Origin: Hyperoodon ampullatus
Lineage: Eukaryota > Chordata > Mammalia > Artiodactyla > Ziphiidae
DNA: 64,000 nt
Assembly (NCBI GenBank): GCA_949752795.1
Contig: CATKHW010000426.1
Coordinates: 186,001 to 250,000 of the forward strand
Direction: 5' to 3'
Shown: positions 25,391 through 38,902 of the stretch, piece by piece
Layout: each line of letters opens with the position of its first letter
Numbering within the stretch: the first letter of the stretch is position 1
Position numbers and translations under genes: made by a program
Notes under the pieces: generated by a model
Told to the model about the DNA's origin: nothing
What the model saw: the letters and a program-made list of their open reading frames with translations, nothing else
Database searches by the model: none

Positions 25391-26737
25391 CTGGGAAATG
25401 CTTTACAATTCTTTCAGGGTCTCTGATGAAACCTGGAATGACCCTATCTACAATGACAGCTGGATGTGGCATAAGGCTGGACACTTGGGGCTGAGACGAT
25501 TGGTGAGATTGGGTGAGCAAATGCAGACCCTTTAAAGCAATAATGCATGGCACCCAATCCATGGGTCCCAACTCTCCAGGTTGAAGGGAATAGTACTACA
25601 GTTATAACATGTACGGGAAACCTAGAGTACGGAAACACAGTGAATACGAAAGGTTTCTAAAACTCAACGAATAGTCCCTCTCCTGGTGCTCCGGTTTGAC
25701 TTTCCATCTGCTTTACTATCAAACTCCCAACTTGCAGAGACATCCCCTTTAACCTCCTGGTTCGCACAGGTTTCCAATTTGGCAGAGGATGAAAGGGAAG
25801 AGGCCGAACCAATGGGAGAGTAGCTGTTAGGCATTTGGACGGGCACATATCACTCTAATTTCCCGGGAGGAAGAAGAATTAACTAAAGTCTCAGCGACCC
25901 ACCGGGAACCAGCATAGGTCCTGAACCAAAACGTTGGACTTGCGGTCAGGTCACAAAAAACGAGTGGAAAAATCGAGCTCAGGGGCACAGCAATTCACAA
26001 AATGGCCGAGTAATAAAGGACAACTATCGTCCAAAAATCTGTTGAGGGAAGGCAACGAGGCATACTTGAAAGCGAAGCAGAATAGCAGGAAACAGATGTC
26101 AAGAGGTACGTTGGAATCGCCTTTAAAGCACAGGAAGAGGGACACAACTTCGACAATGATGCACTTGGCCAAAAAGGGCGTATGCGTTTTCTTCTGAATA
26201 TATTCAGGAGAAAACGCATACGCCCTTCTTGGCCAAGCAAGCAAGCGGGCAATGCAAATCTGCACTACAAATAATTATCACTTCCCACGGGTTGAAAGGG
26301 ACATCCACAAAATGTGTAAAAACCAGAAAGGCAAGACAGGCCCTGGAGAACAGGGAGCCTTGCTATGCTGATGGGCGGGATGTAAATTGCCAACTGCCTC
26401 TCTGGAGGAGTGCATTGTGTTCCCTAAAACAAGTAAACAACAGAGCTACAGAGCGAAGGGCACTTCCAGTCTATGGAATATACCTTGGGAAAACTGAAAA
26501 TCAATAAGACAGAGCCACCCCAAAATTTAGGGCTGCACTGCTTACAAGGACCTCAACTTGGGTACACGTTAAATATCCCAGGAAATATTAAAATGGTTCA
26601 AAAAATTGTGGTACTTACGTACGATGGAATATCCCTCAGCCATGAAATCAATGTCGTAAGACCAGTAGCAGCAAAATGGGTGGATTCAGGTACGATGATT
26701 CTAAGTGAAATGAGTCACACAGAAAAAGAAACTTATC
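24999..26737 (+). repeat. Satellite monomer 8 (1739 bp)
   Basis: The palindrome at 26164-26237 has two mismatches (CTTCTGAAT on the left and CCCTTCTTGG on the right). Confidence 0.95.
25391..26163 (+). repeat. Unidentified 773-bp segment of the satellite monomer (representative copy)
   Basis: It lies between the L1 A-rich tail and the palindrome and occupies positions 393-1165 of the monomer. It includes short local symmetries and several CpG sites (for example GAGGCATACTTG, or GAGGCGGACTTG in most copies, and GGTACGTTGGAATCGCC). I do not recognise it as SINE, LINE or retroviral sequence. Frames of 60-104 codons open on both strands in most copies, but they are mutually overlapping and share the same repeat origin, so I call no gene. 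Confidence 0.8.
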
Positions 26738-28476
26738 ATAAGATATCACTTATGAAGATCCTGTAAACATGGCTACACTTGAACTGAGTTAGGAAAGAGA
26801 ACAGTGTCTCACATTTAGAAAACACTCTTATGCCTGCTTAAGGGAGAAGGAGAGGTGGGGTGATGCATAAAACCAGAGTTTGATATAAGCACAGGTACCG
26901 TTCCAAAAACCAACTATGAAATAGACAAGACCTACACCTTCCTCAGTGAAAGGGACTCAAAACCCCATATTTCCCGCAGAGGAATATATCTGAATAGTAA
27001 GAATATTAAAACCTATGTATTGATAAGTCTCTGAAAGGGAAAAAAGTGTGTCTAGACTGGCATAGACATTGCAGCAAGAATCAGCTCAAACCCACTATAA
27101 AAAGGAATTTCAAAAACAAAACAAAAAAACTGGGAAATTCTTTACAATTCCTTCAGGGTCTCTGATGAAACCTGGAATGACCCTATCTACAACGACAGCT
27201 GGATGTGGCATAAGGCTGGACACTTGGGACTGAGAGGATTGGTGAGATTGGGTGAGCAAATGTAGACCCTTTAAAGCACAAATGCTTGGCACCCATTCCA
27301 TGAGTCCCAACTCTCCAGGTTGAAGGGAATATTACTACAGTTATAACATGTACAGGAAACCTAGAGAACGGACACACTGTGAATACGAAAGGTTTCTAAA
27401 ACTCAACGAATAGTCCCTCTCCTGCTGCCCCGGTTTGACTTTCCATCTGCTTTACTATCAACCTCCCAACTTGGAGAGACAGCCCCTTTAACCTCCTAGT
27501 TCACACAGGTTGCCAATTTGGCAGTGGATGAAAGGGATGAGGGAGATCCAATGAGAGAGTAGCTGTTAGGCATTTGGACGGGCACATATCACTGTAATTT
27601 CCCGGCAGGAAGAAGAATTAACCAAAGTCTCAGCCACCCACCGGGAACCAGTATAGGTCCTGAACCAAAATTTTGGACTTGCGGTCAGCTCACCAAAAAC
27701 GAGTTGAAAAACGGAGCTCAGGGGCACAGCAATTCACAAACTGTCCGAGTAATAAAGGACAACTATCGTCCAAAAATCTGTGGAGGGAAGGCAACGAGGC
27801 GGACTTGAAAGCGAGGCAGAATAGCAGGAAACAGATTTAAAGAGGTAAGTTGGAATCGCCTTTAAAGCACAGGAAGAGGGGCACAACTTCGACAATGCTG
27901 CCCTTGGCCAAAAAGGGCGTATGCGTATTCTCCTGAATATATTCAGGAGAAAACGCATACGCCCTTTTTGGCCAAGCAAGCAAGCGGGCAATGCAAATCT
28001 GCACTACAAAGAAGTAACACTTCCCACCGGTCAAAAGGGACATCCACAAAATGTGTAAAAGCCAGAAAGGAAAGACAGGCCCTGGAGAACAGGGAGCCTT
28101 GTTATGCTGATGGGCGGGATGTAAATTGCCAACTGCCTCTCTGGAGGAGTGCATTGTGTTCCCTAAAACAAGTAAACAACAGAACTACAGAGCCAAGGGC
28201 ACTTCCAGTCTAGGGAATATACCTTGGGAAAACTGAAAATCAATAATACAGAGCCACCCCAATATTTAGGGCTGCACAGCTTACAAGGACCTCAACTTGG
28301 GTACACCTTAAATATCCCAGGAAATATAAAAATGGTTCAAAAAATTGTGGTACTTACGTACGATGGAATATCCCTCAGCCATGAAATCAATGTCATAACA
28401 CCAGTAGCAGCAAAATGGGTGGATTCAGGTACGATGATTCTAAGTGAAATAAGTCTCACAGAAAAAGAAACTTATC
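26738..28476 (+). repeat. Satellite monomer 9 (1739 bp)
   Basis: The palindrome at 27903-27976 has one mismatch (GCGTATTC). It shares the GCTTGGCACCCATTCCATGA variant (about 27285-27304) with monomer 10. Confidence 0.95.
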
Positions 28477-30215
28477 ATAAGATATCACTTATGAAGATCC
28501 TGTAAACATGGCTACACTTGAACTGAGTTAGGAAAGAGAACAGTGTCTCACATTTAGAAAACACTCTTATACCTGCTTAAGGGGGAAGGAGAGGTGGGGT
28601 GATGCATAAAACCAGAGTTTGATATAAGCACACGTACCGTTCCAAAAACCAACTATGGAATAGACAAGACCTACACCTTCCTCAGTGAAAGGGACACAAA
28701 ACACCATATTTCCCGCAGAGGAATATATCTGACTAGTAAGAATCTTAAAACCTATGTATTGATATGTCTCCGTAAGGGAATCAAATGTGTCTAGACAGGC
28801 ATAAACATGGCAGCGAGAATCAGCTCAAACCCACTATAAAAAGGAATTTCAAAAACAAAACAAGGAAACTGGGAAATTCTTTACAATTCCTTCAGGGTCT
28901 CTGATGAAACCTGGAATGACCGTATCTACAACGACAGCTGGATGTGGCATAAGGCTGGACACTTGGGACTGAGAGGATTGGTGAGATTGGGTGAGCAAAT
29001 GTAGACCCTTTAAAGCACAAATGCTTGGCACCCATTCCATGAGTCCCAACTCTCCAGGTTGAAGGGAATATTACTACAGCTATAACATGTACGGGAAACC
29101 TAGAGAACGGACACACTGTGAATACGAAAGGTTTCTAAAACTCAACGAATAGTCCCTCTCCTGGTGCTCCGGTTTGACTTTCCATCTGCTTTACTATCAA
29201 CCTCCCAACTTGGAGAGACAGGCCCTTTAACCTCCTGGTTTGCACAGGTTGCCAATTTGGCAAAGGATGAAAGGGAAGAGGGAGAACTAATGAGAGAGTA
29301 GCTGTTAGGCATTTGGACGGGCACATATCACTGTAATTTCCCGGCAGGAAGAAGAATTAACCAAAGTCTCAGCCACCCACCAGGAACCAGTATAGGTCCT
29401 GAACCAAAATTTTGGACTTGCGGTCAGCTCACCAAAAACAAGTTGAAAAATGGAGCTCAGGGGCACAGCAATTCACAAACTGGCCGAGTCATAAAGGACA
29501 ACTATCGTCCAAAAATCTGTTGAGGGAAGGCAACGAGGCGGACTTGAAAGCGAGGCCGAATAGCAGGAAACAGATTTCAAGAGGTACGTTGGAATCGCCT
29601 TTAAAGCACAGGAAGAGGGGCACAACTTCGACAATGATGCACTTGGCCAAAAAGGGCGTATGCGTTTTCTCCTGAATATATTCAGGAGAAAACGCATACG
29701 CCCTTTTTGGCCAAGCAAGCAAGCGGGCAATGCAAAGCTGCACTAAAAAGAAGTATCACTTCCCACCGGTCAAAAGGGACATCCAGAAAATGTGTAAAAA
29801 CCAGAAAGGCAAGACAGGCCCTGGAGAAGAGGGAGCCTTGATATGTTGATGGGCGGGATGTAAATTGCCATCTGCCTCTCTGGAGGAGTGCATTGTGTTC
29901 CCTAAAACAAGTAAAGAACAGAGCTACAGAGCCAAGGGCATTTCCAAACTAGGGAATATACCTTGGGAAAACTGAAAATAAATAAGACAGAGCCACCCCA
30001 AAATTTAGGGCTGCACTGCTTACAAGGACCTCAACTTGGATACACCTTAAGTATCCCAGGAAATATAAAAATGGTTCAAAAAATTGTGGTACTTACGTAC
30101 GATGGAATATCCCTCAGCCATGAAATCAATGTCATAAGACCAGTAGCAGCAAAATGGGTGTATTCAGGTACGATGGTTCTAAGCGAAATAAGTCACACTG
30201 AAAATAAAACTTATC
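28477..30215 (+). repeat. Satellite monomer 10 (1739 bp)
   Basis: It has a perfect palindrome at 29642-29715. It shares the CCATGAGTCCC variant with monomers 9 and 14. Confidence 0.95.
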
Positions 30216-31951
30216 ATAAGATATAACTATGAAGATCCTATAAACATGGCTACACTTGAACTGAGTTAGGAAAGAGAACAGTCTCACATTTAGAAAACAC
30301 TCTTATGTCTGCTTAAGGGGGAAGGAGAGGTGGGGTGATGCATAAAACCAGAGTTTGATATAAGTACAGGTACCGTTCCAAAAACCAACTATGGAATAGA
30401 CAAGACCTACACCTTCCTCAGTGAAAGGGACTCAAAACACCATATTTCCCTCAGAGGAATATATCTGACTAGTAACAATCTTAAAACCTATGTATTGATA
30501 TGTCACCTTAAGGGAAACAAGTGTGTCTAGACTGGCATAAACATGGCAGCGAGAATCAGCTCAAACACACTATAAAAAGGAATTTCAAAAACAAAACAAA
30601 AAAACTGGGAAATTCTTTACAATTCCTTCAGGGTCTCTGATGAAACCTGGAATGACCCTATCTACAACGACAGCTGGATGTGGCATAAGGCTGGACAATT
30701 GGGACTGAGAGAATCGGTGAGATTGGGTGAGCAAATGCAGACCCTTTAAAGCAATAATGCATGGCACCCATTCCTTGGGTCCCAACTCTCCAGGTTGAAG
30801 GGAATATTACTACAGTTATAACATGTACGGGAAACCTAGAGAACGGACACACTGTGAATACGAAAGGTTTCTAAAACTCAACGAATAGCCCCACTCCTGG
30901 TGCTCCGGTTTGACTTTCCATCAGCTTTACTATCAACCTCCCAACTTGGAGAAACAGACCCTTTAACCTCCTGGTTTGCACAGGTTGCCGATTTGGCAGA
31001 GGATGAAAGGAAACAGGGAGAACCAATGAGAGAGTAGCTCTTAGGCATTTAGACGGGCACATATCACTCTAACTTCCCCGCAGGAAGAAGAATTAACCAA
31101 AGTCTCAGCCACCCACCGGGAACCAGTATACGTCCTGAACCAAAATTTTGGACTTGCGGTCAGCTCACCAAAAACGAGTTGAAAAATGGAGCTCAGGGGC
31201 ACAGCAATTCACAAACTGGCCGAGTAATATAGGACAACTATCGTCCAAAAATCTGTTGAGGAAAGGCAACGAGGCGGACTTGAAAGCGAGGCAGAATAGC
31301 AGGAAAGAGATTTCAAGAGGTACGTTGGAATCGCCTTTAAAGCACAGGAAGAGGGGCACAACTTCGACAATGATGCACTTGGCCAAAAAGGGCGTATGCG
31401 TTTTCTCCTGAATATATTCAGGAGAAAACGCATACGCCCTTTTTGGCCAAGCAAGCAAGCGGGCAATGCAAATCTGCACTACAAAGAAGTATCACTTCCC
31501 ACCGGTCAAAAGGGACATCCACAAAATGTGTAAAAACCAGAAAGGCAAGACAGGCCCTGGAGAACAGGGAGCCTTGTTATGCTGATGGGCGGGATGTAAA
31601 TTGCCAACTGCCTCTCTGGAGGAGTGCATTGTGTTCCCTAAAACAAGTAAACAAGAGAGCTACAGAGCCAAGGGCACTTCCAGTCTAGGGAATATACCTT
31701 GGGAAAACTGAAAATCAATAAGACAGAGCGACCCCAAAATTTAGGGCTGCACTGCTTACAAGGACCTCAACTTGGGTACACCTTAAATATGCCAGGAAAT
31801 ATAAAAATGGTTCAAAAAATTGTGGTACTTACGTACGATGGAATATCCCTCAGCCATGAAATCAATGTCATAAGACCAGTAGCAGCAAAATGGGTGGATT
31901 CAGGTACGATGATTCTAAGTGAAATAAGTCACACAGAAAAAGAAACTTATC
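30216..31951 (+). repeat. Satellite monomer 11 (1736 bp)
   Basis: It starts with ATAAGATATAACTATGAAG, a small deletion relative to ATCACTTATG. It has a perfect palindrome at 31378-31451. Confidence 0.95.
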
Positions 31952-33690
31952 ATAAGATATCACTTATGAAGATCCTGTAAACATGGCTACACTTGAACTG
32001 AGTTAGGAAAGAGAACAGTGTCTCACATTTAGAAAACACACTTATGCCTGCTTAAGGGGGAAGGAGAGGTGGGGTGATGCATAAAACCAGAGTTAGATAT
32101 AAGCACAGGTACCGTTCCAAAAACCAACTATGGAATAGACAAGACCTACACCTTCCTCAGTGAAAGGGACTCAAAACACCATATTTCCCGCAGAGGAATA
32201 TATCTGACTAGTAAGAATCTTAAAACCTATGTATTGATATGTCTCCGTAAGGGAATCAAGTGTGTCTAGACTGGCATAAACATGGCAGTGAGAATAAGCT
32301 CAAACCCACTATAAAAAGTAATTTCAAAAACAAAACAAAAAAACGGGGAAATTCTTTACAATTCCTTCAGGGTCTCTGATGAATCCTGGAATGACCCTAT
32401 CTACAACAACAGCTGGATGTGGCATAAGGAGGGACACTTGGGACTGAGAGGATTGGTGAGATTGGGTGAGCAAATGAAGACCCTTTAAAGCACAAATGCC
32501 TGGCACCCATTCCATGGGTCCCAACTCTCCAGTTTGAAGGGAATATTACTACAGCTATAACATGTACGGGAAACCTAGAGAACGGACACACTGTGAATAC
32601 GAAAGGATTCTAAAACTCAACGAATAGTCCCTCTCCTGGTGCTCGGGTCTGACTTTCCATCTGCTTTACTATCAACCGCCCAACTAGGAGAGACAGCCCC
32701 TTTAACCTCCTGGTTCGCACAGGTTGCCAATTTGGCAGAGGATGAAAGGAAAGAGGGAGAACCAATGAGAGAGTAGCTGTTAGGAATTTGGACGGGCACA
32801 TATCACTGTAATTTCCCGGCAGGAAGAAGAATTAACCAAAGTCTCAGCCACCCACCGGGAACCAGTATAGTTCCTGAACCGAAATTTTGGACTTGCGGTC
32901 AGCTCACCAAAAACGAGTTGAAAAATGGAGCTCAGGGGCACAGCAATTCACAAACTGGCCGAGTAATAAAGGACAACTATCGTCCAAAAATCTGTTGAGG
33001 GAAGGCAGCGAGGTGGACTTGAAAGTGAGGCAGAATAGCAGGAAACAGATTTCAAGAAGTACGTTGGAATCGCCTTTAAAGCACAGGAAGAGGGGCACAA
33101 CTTCGAAAATGATGCACTTGGCCAAAAAGGGCGTATGCGTTTTCTCCTGAATATATTCAGGAGAAAACGCATACGCCCTTTTTGGCCAAGCAAGCAAGCG
33201 GGCAATGCAAATCTGCACTACAAAGAAGTATCACTTCCCACCGGTCAAAAGGGACATCCACAAAATGTGTAAGAACAAGAAAGGCAAGACAGGCCCTGGA
33301 GAACAGGGAGCCTTGTTATGCTGATGGGCGGGATGTAAATTGCCAACTGCCTCTCTGGAGGAGTGCATTGTGTTCCCTAAAACAAGTAAAGAACAGAGCT
33401 ACAGAGCCAAGGGCCCTTCCAGTCTAGGGAATATACCTTGGGAAAACTGAAAATCAATAAGAGAGAGCCACCCCAAAATTTAGGGCTCCACTGCTTACAA
33501 GGACCTCAACTTGGATACACCTTAAGTATCCCAGGAAATATAAAAATGGTTCAAAAAATTCTGGTACTTACGTACGATGGAATATCCCTCAGCCATGAAA
33601 TCAATGTCATAAGACCAGTAGCAGCAAAATGGGTGGATTCAGGTACGATGATTCTAAGTGAAATAAGTCACACAGAAAAAGAAACTTATC
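31952..33690 (+). repeat. Satellite monomer 12 (1739 bp)
   Basis: It has a perfect palindrome at 33117-33190. It shares the CTTCGAAAATGATGC variant just before the palindrome with monomers 13 and 22. Confidence 0.95.
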
Positions 33691-35429
33691 ATAAGATATC
33701 ACTTATGAAGATCCTGTAAACATGGCTACACTTGATCTGAGTTAGGAAAGAGAACAGTGTCTCACATTTAGAAAACACTCTTATGCCTTCTTAAGGGGGA
33801 AGGAGAGGTGGGGTGATGCATAAAACCTGAGTTTGATATAAGCACACATACCGTTCCAAAAACCAACTATGGAATAGACAAGACCTACTCCTTTCTCAGT
33901 GAAAGGGACTCAAAACCCCATATTTCCCGCAGAGGAATATATCTGACTAGTAAGAATCTTAAAACCTATGTATTGATATGTCTCCATAAGGGAATCAAGT
34001 GTGTCTAGACTGGCATAAACATGGCAGCGAGAATCAGCTCAAACCACTATAAAAAGGAATTTCAAAAACAAAACAAAAAAAACTGGGAAATTCTTTACAA
34101 TTCCTTCCGGGTCCCTGATGAAACCTGGAATGACCCTATCTATAACGACAGCTGGATGTGGCATAAGGAGGGACACTTGAGACTGAGTCGATTGGTGAGA
34201 TTGGGTGAGCAAATGCAGACCATTTAAAGCAATAATGCATGGCACCAATTCCATGGGTCCGAACTCTCCAGGTTGAAGGGAATATTACTACAGCTATAAC
34301 ATTTACGGGAAACCTAGAGAACGGACACACTGTGAATACGAAAGTTTTCTAAAACTCAACGAATAGTCCCTCTCCTGGTGCTCCGGTTTGACTTTCCATC
34401 TGCTTTACTATCAACCTCCCAACTTGGAGAGACAGCCCCTTTAACCTCCTGGTTCACACAGGTTGCCAATTTGGCAGAGGATGAAAGCGAAGAGGGAGAA
34501 CCAATGAGAGAGTAGCTGTTAGGCATTTGGACGGGCACATCTCACTCTAACTTCCCTCCAGGAAGAAGAATTAACCAAAGTCTCAGCCACCCACCGGGAA
34601 CCAGTATAGGTCCTGAACCAAAATTTTGGACTTGCGGTCAGCTCACCAAAAACGAGTTGAAAAATGGAGCTCAGGGGCACAGCAATTCACAAGTTGGCCG
34701 AGTAATAAAGGACAACTATCGTCCAAAAATCTGTTGAGGGAACGCAATGAGGCAGACTTGAAAGCGAAGCAGAATAGCAGGAAACAGATTTCAAGAAGTA
34801 CGTTGGAATCGCCTTTAAAGCACAGGAAGAGGGGCACAACTTCGAAAATGATGCACTTGGCCAAAAAGGGCGTATGCGTTTTCCCCTGAATATCTTCAGG
34901 AGAAAACGCATATGCCCTTTTTGGCCAAGCAAGCAAGCGGGCAATGCAAATCTGCACTACAAAGAAGTATCACTTCCCACCGGTCAAAAGGGACATCCAC
35001 AAAATGTGTAAAAACCAGAAAGGCAAGACAGGCCCTGGAGAACAGGGAGCCTTGTTATGCTGATGGGCGGGATGTAAATTGCCAACTGCCTCTCTGGAGG
35101 AGTGCATTGTGTTCCCTAAAACAAGTAAAGAACAGAGCTACAGAGCCAAGGGCCCTTCCAGTCTAGGGAATATACCTCGGGAAAACTGAAAATCAATAAG
35201 ACAGAGCCACCCCAAAATTTAGGGCTGCACTGCTTACAGGGACCTCAACTTGGATCCACCTTAAGTATCCCAGGAAATATAAAAATGGTTCAAAAAATTC
35301 TGGTACTTACGTACGATGGAATATCCCTCAACCATGAAATCAATGTCATAAGACAAGTAGAAGCAAAATGGGTGGATTCAGGTACGATGATTCTAAGTGA
35401 AATAAGTCACACAGAAAAAGTAACTTATC
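33691..35429 (+). repeat. Satellite monomer 13 (1739 bp)
   Basis: The palindrome at 34856-34929 is imperfect (TCCCCTGAATATCTTCAGG centre, GCATATGCC right arm). It shares AAAACCTGAGTTTGATATA and CACACATACCG with monomer 14. Confidence 0.95.
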
Positions 35430-37168
35430 ATAACATATCAGTTATGAAGATCCTGTAAACATGGCTACACTTGAACTGAGTTAGGAAAGAGAACAGTGTC
35501 TCACATTTAGAAAACACTCTTATGCCTTCTTAAGGGGGAAGGAGAGGTGGGGTGATGCATAAAACCTGAGTTTGATATAAGCACACATACCGTTCCAAAA
35601 ACCAACTATGGAATAGACAAGACCTACACCTTTCTCAGTGAAAGGGACTCAAAACACCATATTTCCCGCAGAGGAATATATCTGACTAGTAAGAATCTTA
35701 AAACCTATGTATTGATATGTCTCCGTAAGGGAATCAAGCGTGTCTAGACTGGCATAAACATGGCAGCGAGAATCAGCTCAAACCCAGTATAAAAAGGAAT
35801 TTCAAAAACAAAACAAAAAAAATGGGAAATTCTTTACAATTCCTTCAGGGTCTCTGAGGAAACCTGGAATGACCATATATACAACGACAGCTGGATGTGG
35901 CATAAGGAGGGACACTTGGGACTGAGAGGATTGGTGAGATTGGGTGAGCAAATGCAGACCCTTTAAAGCACAAATGCTTGGCACCCATTCCATGAGTCCC
36001 AACTCTCCAGGTTGAAGGAAATATTACTACAGCTATAACATGTACGGGAAACCTAGAGAACGGACACACTGTGAATACGAAAGGTTTCTAAAACTCAACG
36101 AATAGTCCCTCTCCTGGTGCTCCGGTTTGACTTTCCATCTGCTTTACTATCAACCTCCCAACTTGTAGAGACAGCCCCTTTAACCTCCTGGTTCGCACAG
36201 GTTTCCAATTTGGCAGAGGATGAAAGGGAAGAGGGAGAACCAATGAGAGAGTAGCTGTTAGGCATTTGGACGGGCACATATCACTCTAACTTCCCGGCAG
36301 GAAGAAGAATTAACCAAAGTCTCAGCCACCCACTGGGAACCAGTATAGGTCCTGAACCAAAATTTTGGACTTGCGGTCAGCTCACCAAAAACGAGTTGAA
36401 AAATGGAGCTCAGGGGCACAGCAATTCACAAACTGGCCGAGTAATAAAGGAAAACTATCGTCCAAAAATCTGTTGAGGGAAGGCAACGAGGCGGACTTGA
36501 AAGCGAGGCAGAATAGCAGGAAACAGATTTCATGAGGTACGTTGGAATCGCCTTTAAAGCACAGGAAGAGGGGCACAACTTCGACATTGATGCCCCTGGC
36601 CAAAAAGGGCGTATGCATTTTCTCCTGAATATATTCAGGAGAAAACGCATACGCCCTTTTTGGCCAAGCAAGCAAGCGGGCAATGCAAATCGGCACAACA
36701 AAGAAGTATCCCTTCCCACCGGTCAAAAGGGACATCCACAAAATGTGTAAAAAGCAGTAAGGCAAGACGGGCCCTGGAGAACAGGGAGCCTTGTTATGCT
36801 GATGGGCGGGATGTAAATTGCCAACTGCCTCTCTGGAGGAGTGCACTGTGTTTACTAAAACAAGTAAAGAACAGAGCTACAGAGCCAAGGGCACTTCCAG
36901 TCTAGGGAATATACCTTGGGAAAACTGAAAATCAATAATACAGAGCCACCCCAATATTTAGGGCTGCAGTGCTTACAAGGACCTCAACTTGGGTACACCT
37001 TAAATATCCCAGGAATTATAAAAATGGTTCAAAAAATAGTGGTAATTACGTACGATGGATTATCCCTCAGCCATGAAATCAATGTCATAAGACCAGCAGC
37101 AGCAAAATGAGTGGATTCAGGTACGATGATTCTAAGTGAAATAAGTCACACAGAAAAAGAAACTTATC
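35430..37168 (+). repeat. Satellite monomer 14 (1739 bp)
   Basis: The palindrome at 36595-36668 is imperfect (CCTGGCC start, GTATGCATTTTC left arm). The monomer has the GAGGAAACCTGG variant in common with monomer 15. Confidence 0.95.
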
Positions 37169-38902
37169 ATAAGATATCACTTATGAAGATCCTGTAAACA
37201 TGGCTACACTTGAACTGAGTTAGGAAAGAGAACAGTGTCTCACATTTAGAAAACACTCTTATGCCTGCTTAAGGGGGATGGAGAGGTGGGGTGATGCATA
37301 AAACCTGAGTTTGATATAAGCACACGTACCGTTCCAAAAACCAACTATGGAATAGACAAGACCTACACCTTTCTCAGTGAAAGGGACTCAAAACACCATA
37401 TTTCCCGCAGAGGAATATATCTGACTAGTAAGAATTTTAAAACCTATGTACTGATATGTCTCCGTAAGGGAATCAAGTGTGTCTAGACTGGCATAAACAT
37501 GGCAGCGAGAATCAGCTCAAACCCACTATAAAAAGGAATTTCAAAAACAAAACAAAAAAAATGGGAAATTTTTTACAATTCCTTCAGGGTCTCTGAGGAA
37601 ACCTGGACTGACCCTATATATGACAGCTGGATGTGGCATAAGGAGGGACACTTGGGACTGAGACGATTGGTGAGATTGGGTGAGCAAATGCAGACCCTTT
37701 AAAGCACAAATGCTTGGAACCCATTCCATAAGTCCCACTGTCCAGGTTGAAGGGAATATTACATAGCTATAACATGTACGGGAAACCTAGAGAACGGACA
37801 CACTGTGAATACGAAAGGTTTCTAAAACTCAACGAATAGTCCCTATCCTGGTGCTCTGGTTTGACTTTCCATCTGCTTTACTATCAACCTCCCAAATTGG
37901 AGAGACAGCCCCTTTAACCTCCTGGTTCGCACAGGTTGCCAATTTGGCAGAGGATGAAAGGGAAGAGGGAGAAACAATGAGAGAGTAGCTGTTAGGCATT
38001 TGGACCGGCACATATCACTGTAATTTCCCTGCAGGAATAAGAATTAACCAAAGTCTCAGCCACCCACCGGGAACCAGTATATGTCCTGAACCAAAATTTT
38101 GGACTTGCGGTCAGCTCACCAAAAACGAGTTGAAAAATGGAGCTCAGGGGCACAGCAATTCACAAACTGGCCGAGTAATAAAGGACAACTATCGTCCAAA
38201 AATCTGTTGAGGGAAGGCAACGAGGCGGACTTGAAAGCGAGGCAGAATAGCAGGAAACAGATTTCAAGAGGTACGTTGGAATCGCCTTTAAAGCACAGGA
38301 AGAGGGGCACAACTTCGACAATGATGCACTTGGCCAAAAAGGGCGTATGCGTTTTCTCCTGAATATATTCAGGAGAAAACGCATACGCCCTTTTTGACCA
38401 AGCAAGCAAGCGGGCAATGCAAATCTGCACTACAAAGAAGTATCACTTCCCACCGGTCAAAAGAGACATACACAAAATGTGTAAAAACCAGAAAGGCAAG
38501 ACAGGCCCTGGAGAACAGGGATCCTTGTTATGCTGATGGGCGGGATGTAAATTGCCAACTGCCTCTCTGGAGGAGTGCATTGTGTTCCCTAAAACAAGTA
38601 AACAACAGAGCTACAGAGCCAAGGGCACTTCCAGTCTAGGGAATATACCTTGAGAAAACTGAAAATCAATAAGACAGAGCCACCCCAAAATTTAGGGCTG
38701 CACTGCTTACAAGGACCTCAACTTGGATACACCTTAAGTATCCCAGGAAATATAAAAATGGTTCAAAAAATTGTGGTACTTACGTACGATGGAATATCCC
38801 TCAGCCATGAAATCAATGTCATAAGACCAGTAGCAACAAAATGGGTGTATTCAGGTACGATGATTCTAAGCGAAATAAGTCACACAGAAAAAGAAACTTA
38901 TC
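37169..38902 (+). repeat. Satellite monomer 15 (1734 bp, shortest)
   Basis: Its length is reduced mainly by a deletion at about 37613-37623, where CTATATATGACAGC replaces CTATCTACAACGACAGC, plus small losses near 37738 and 37763. The palindrome at 38329-38402 has one mismatch (TTTGACCAAG). Confidence 0.95.

Noticed and set aside
25391..26163. CENP-B box in the satellite monomer
   Set aside because: TTCG and CCGGG-like pieces occur (GGTTCGCACAGG, CACCGGGAACC), but none has the required spacing of TTCG, A and CGGG on either strand.
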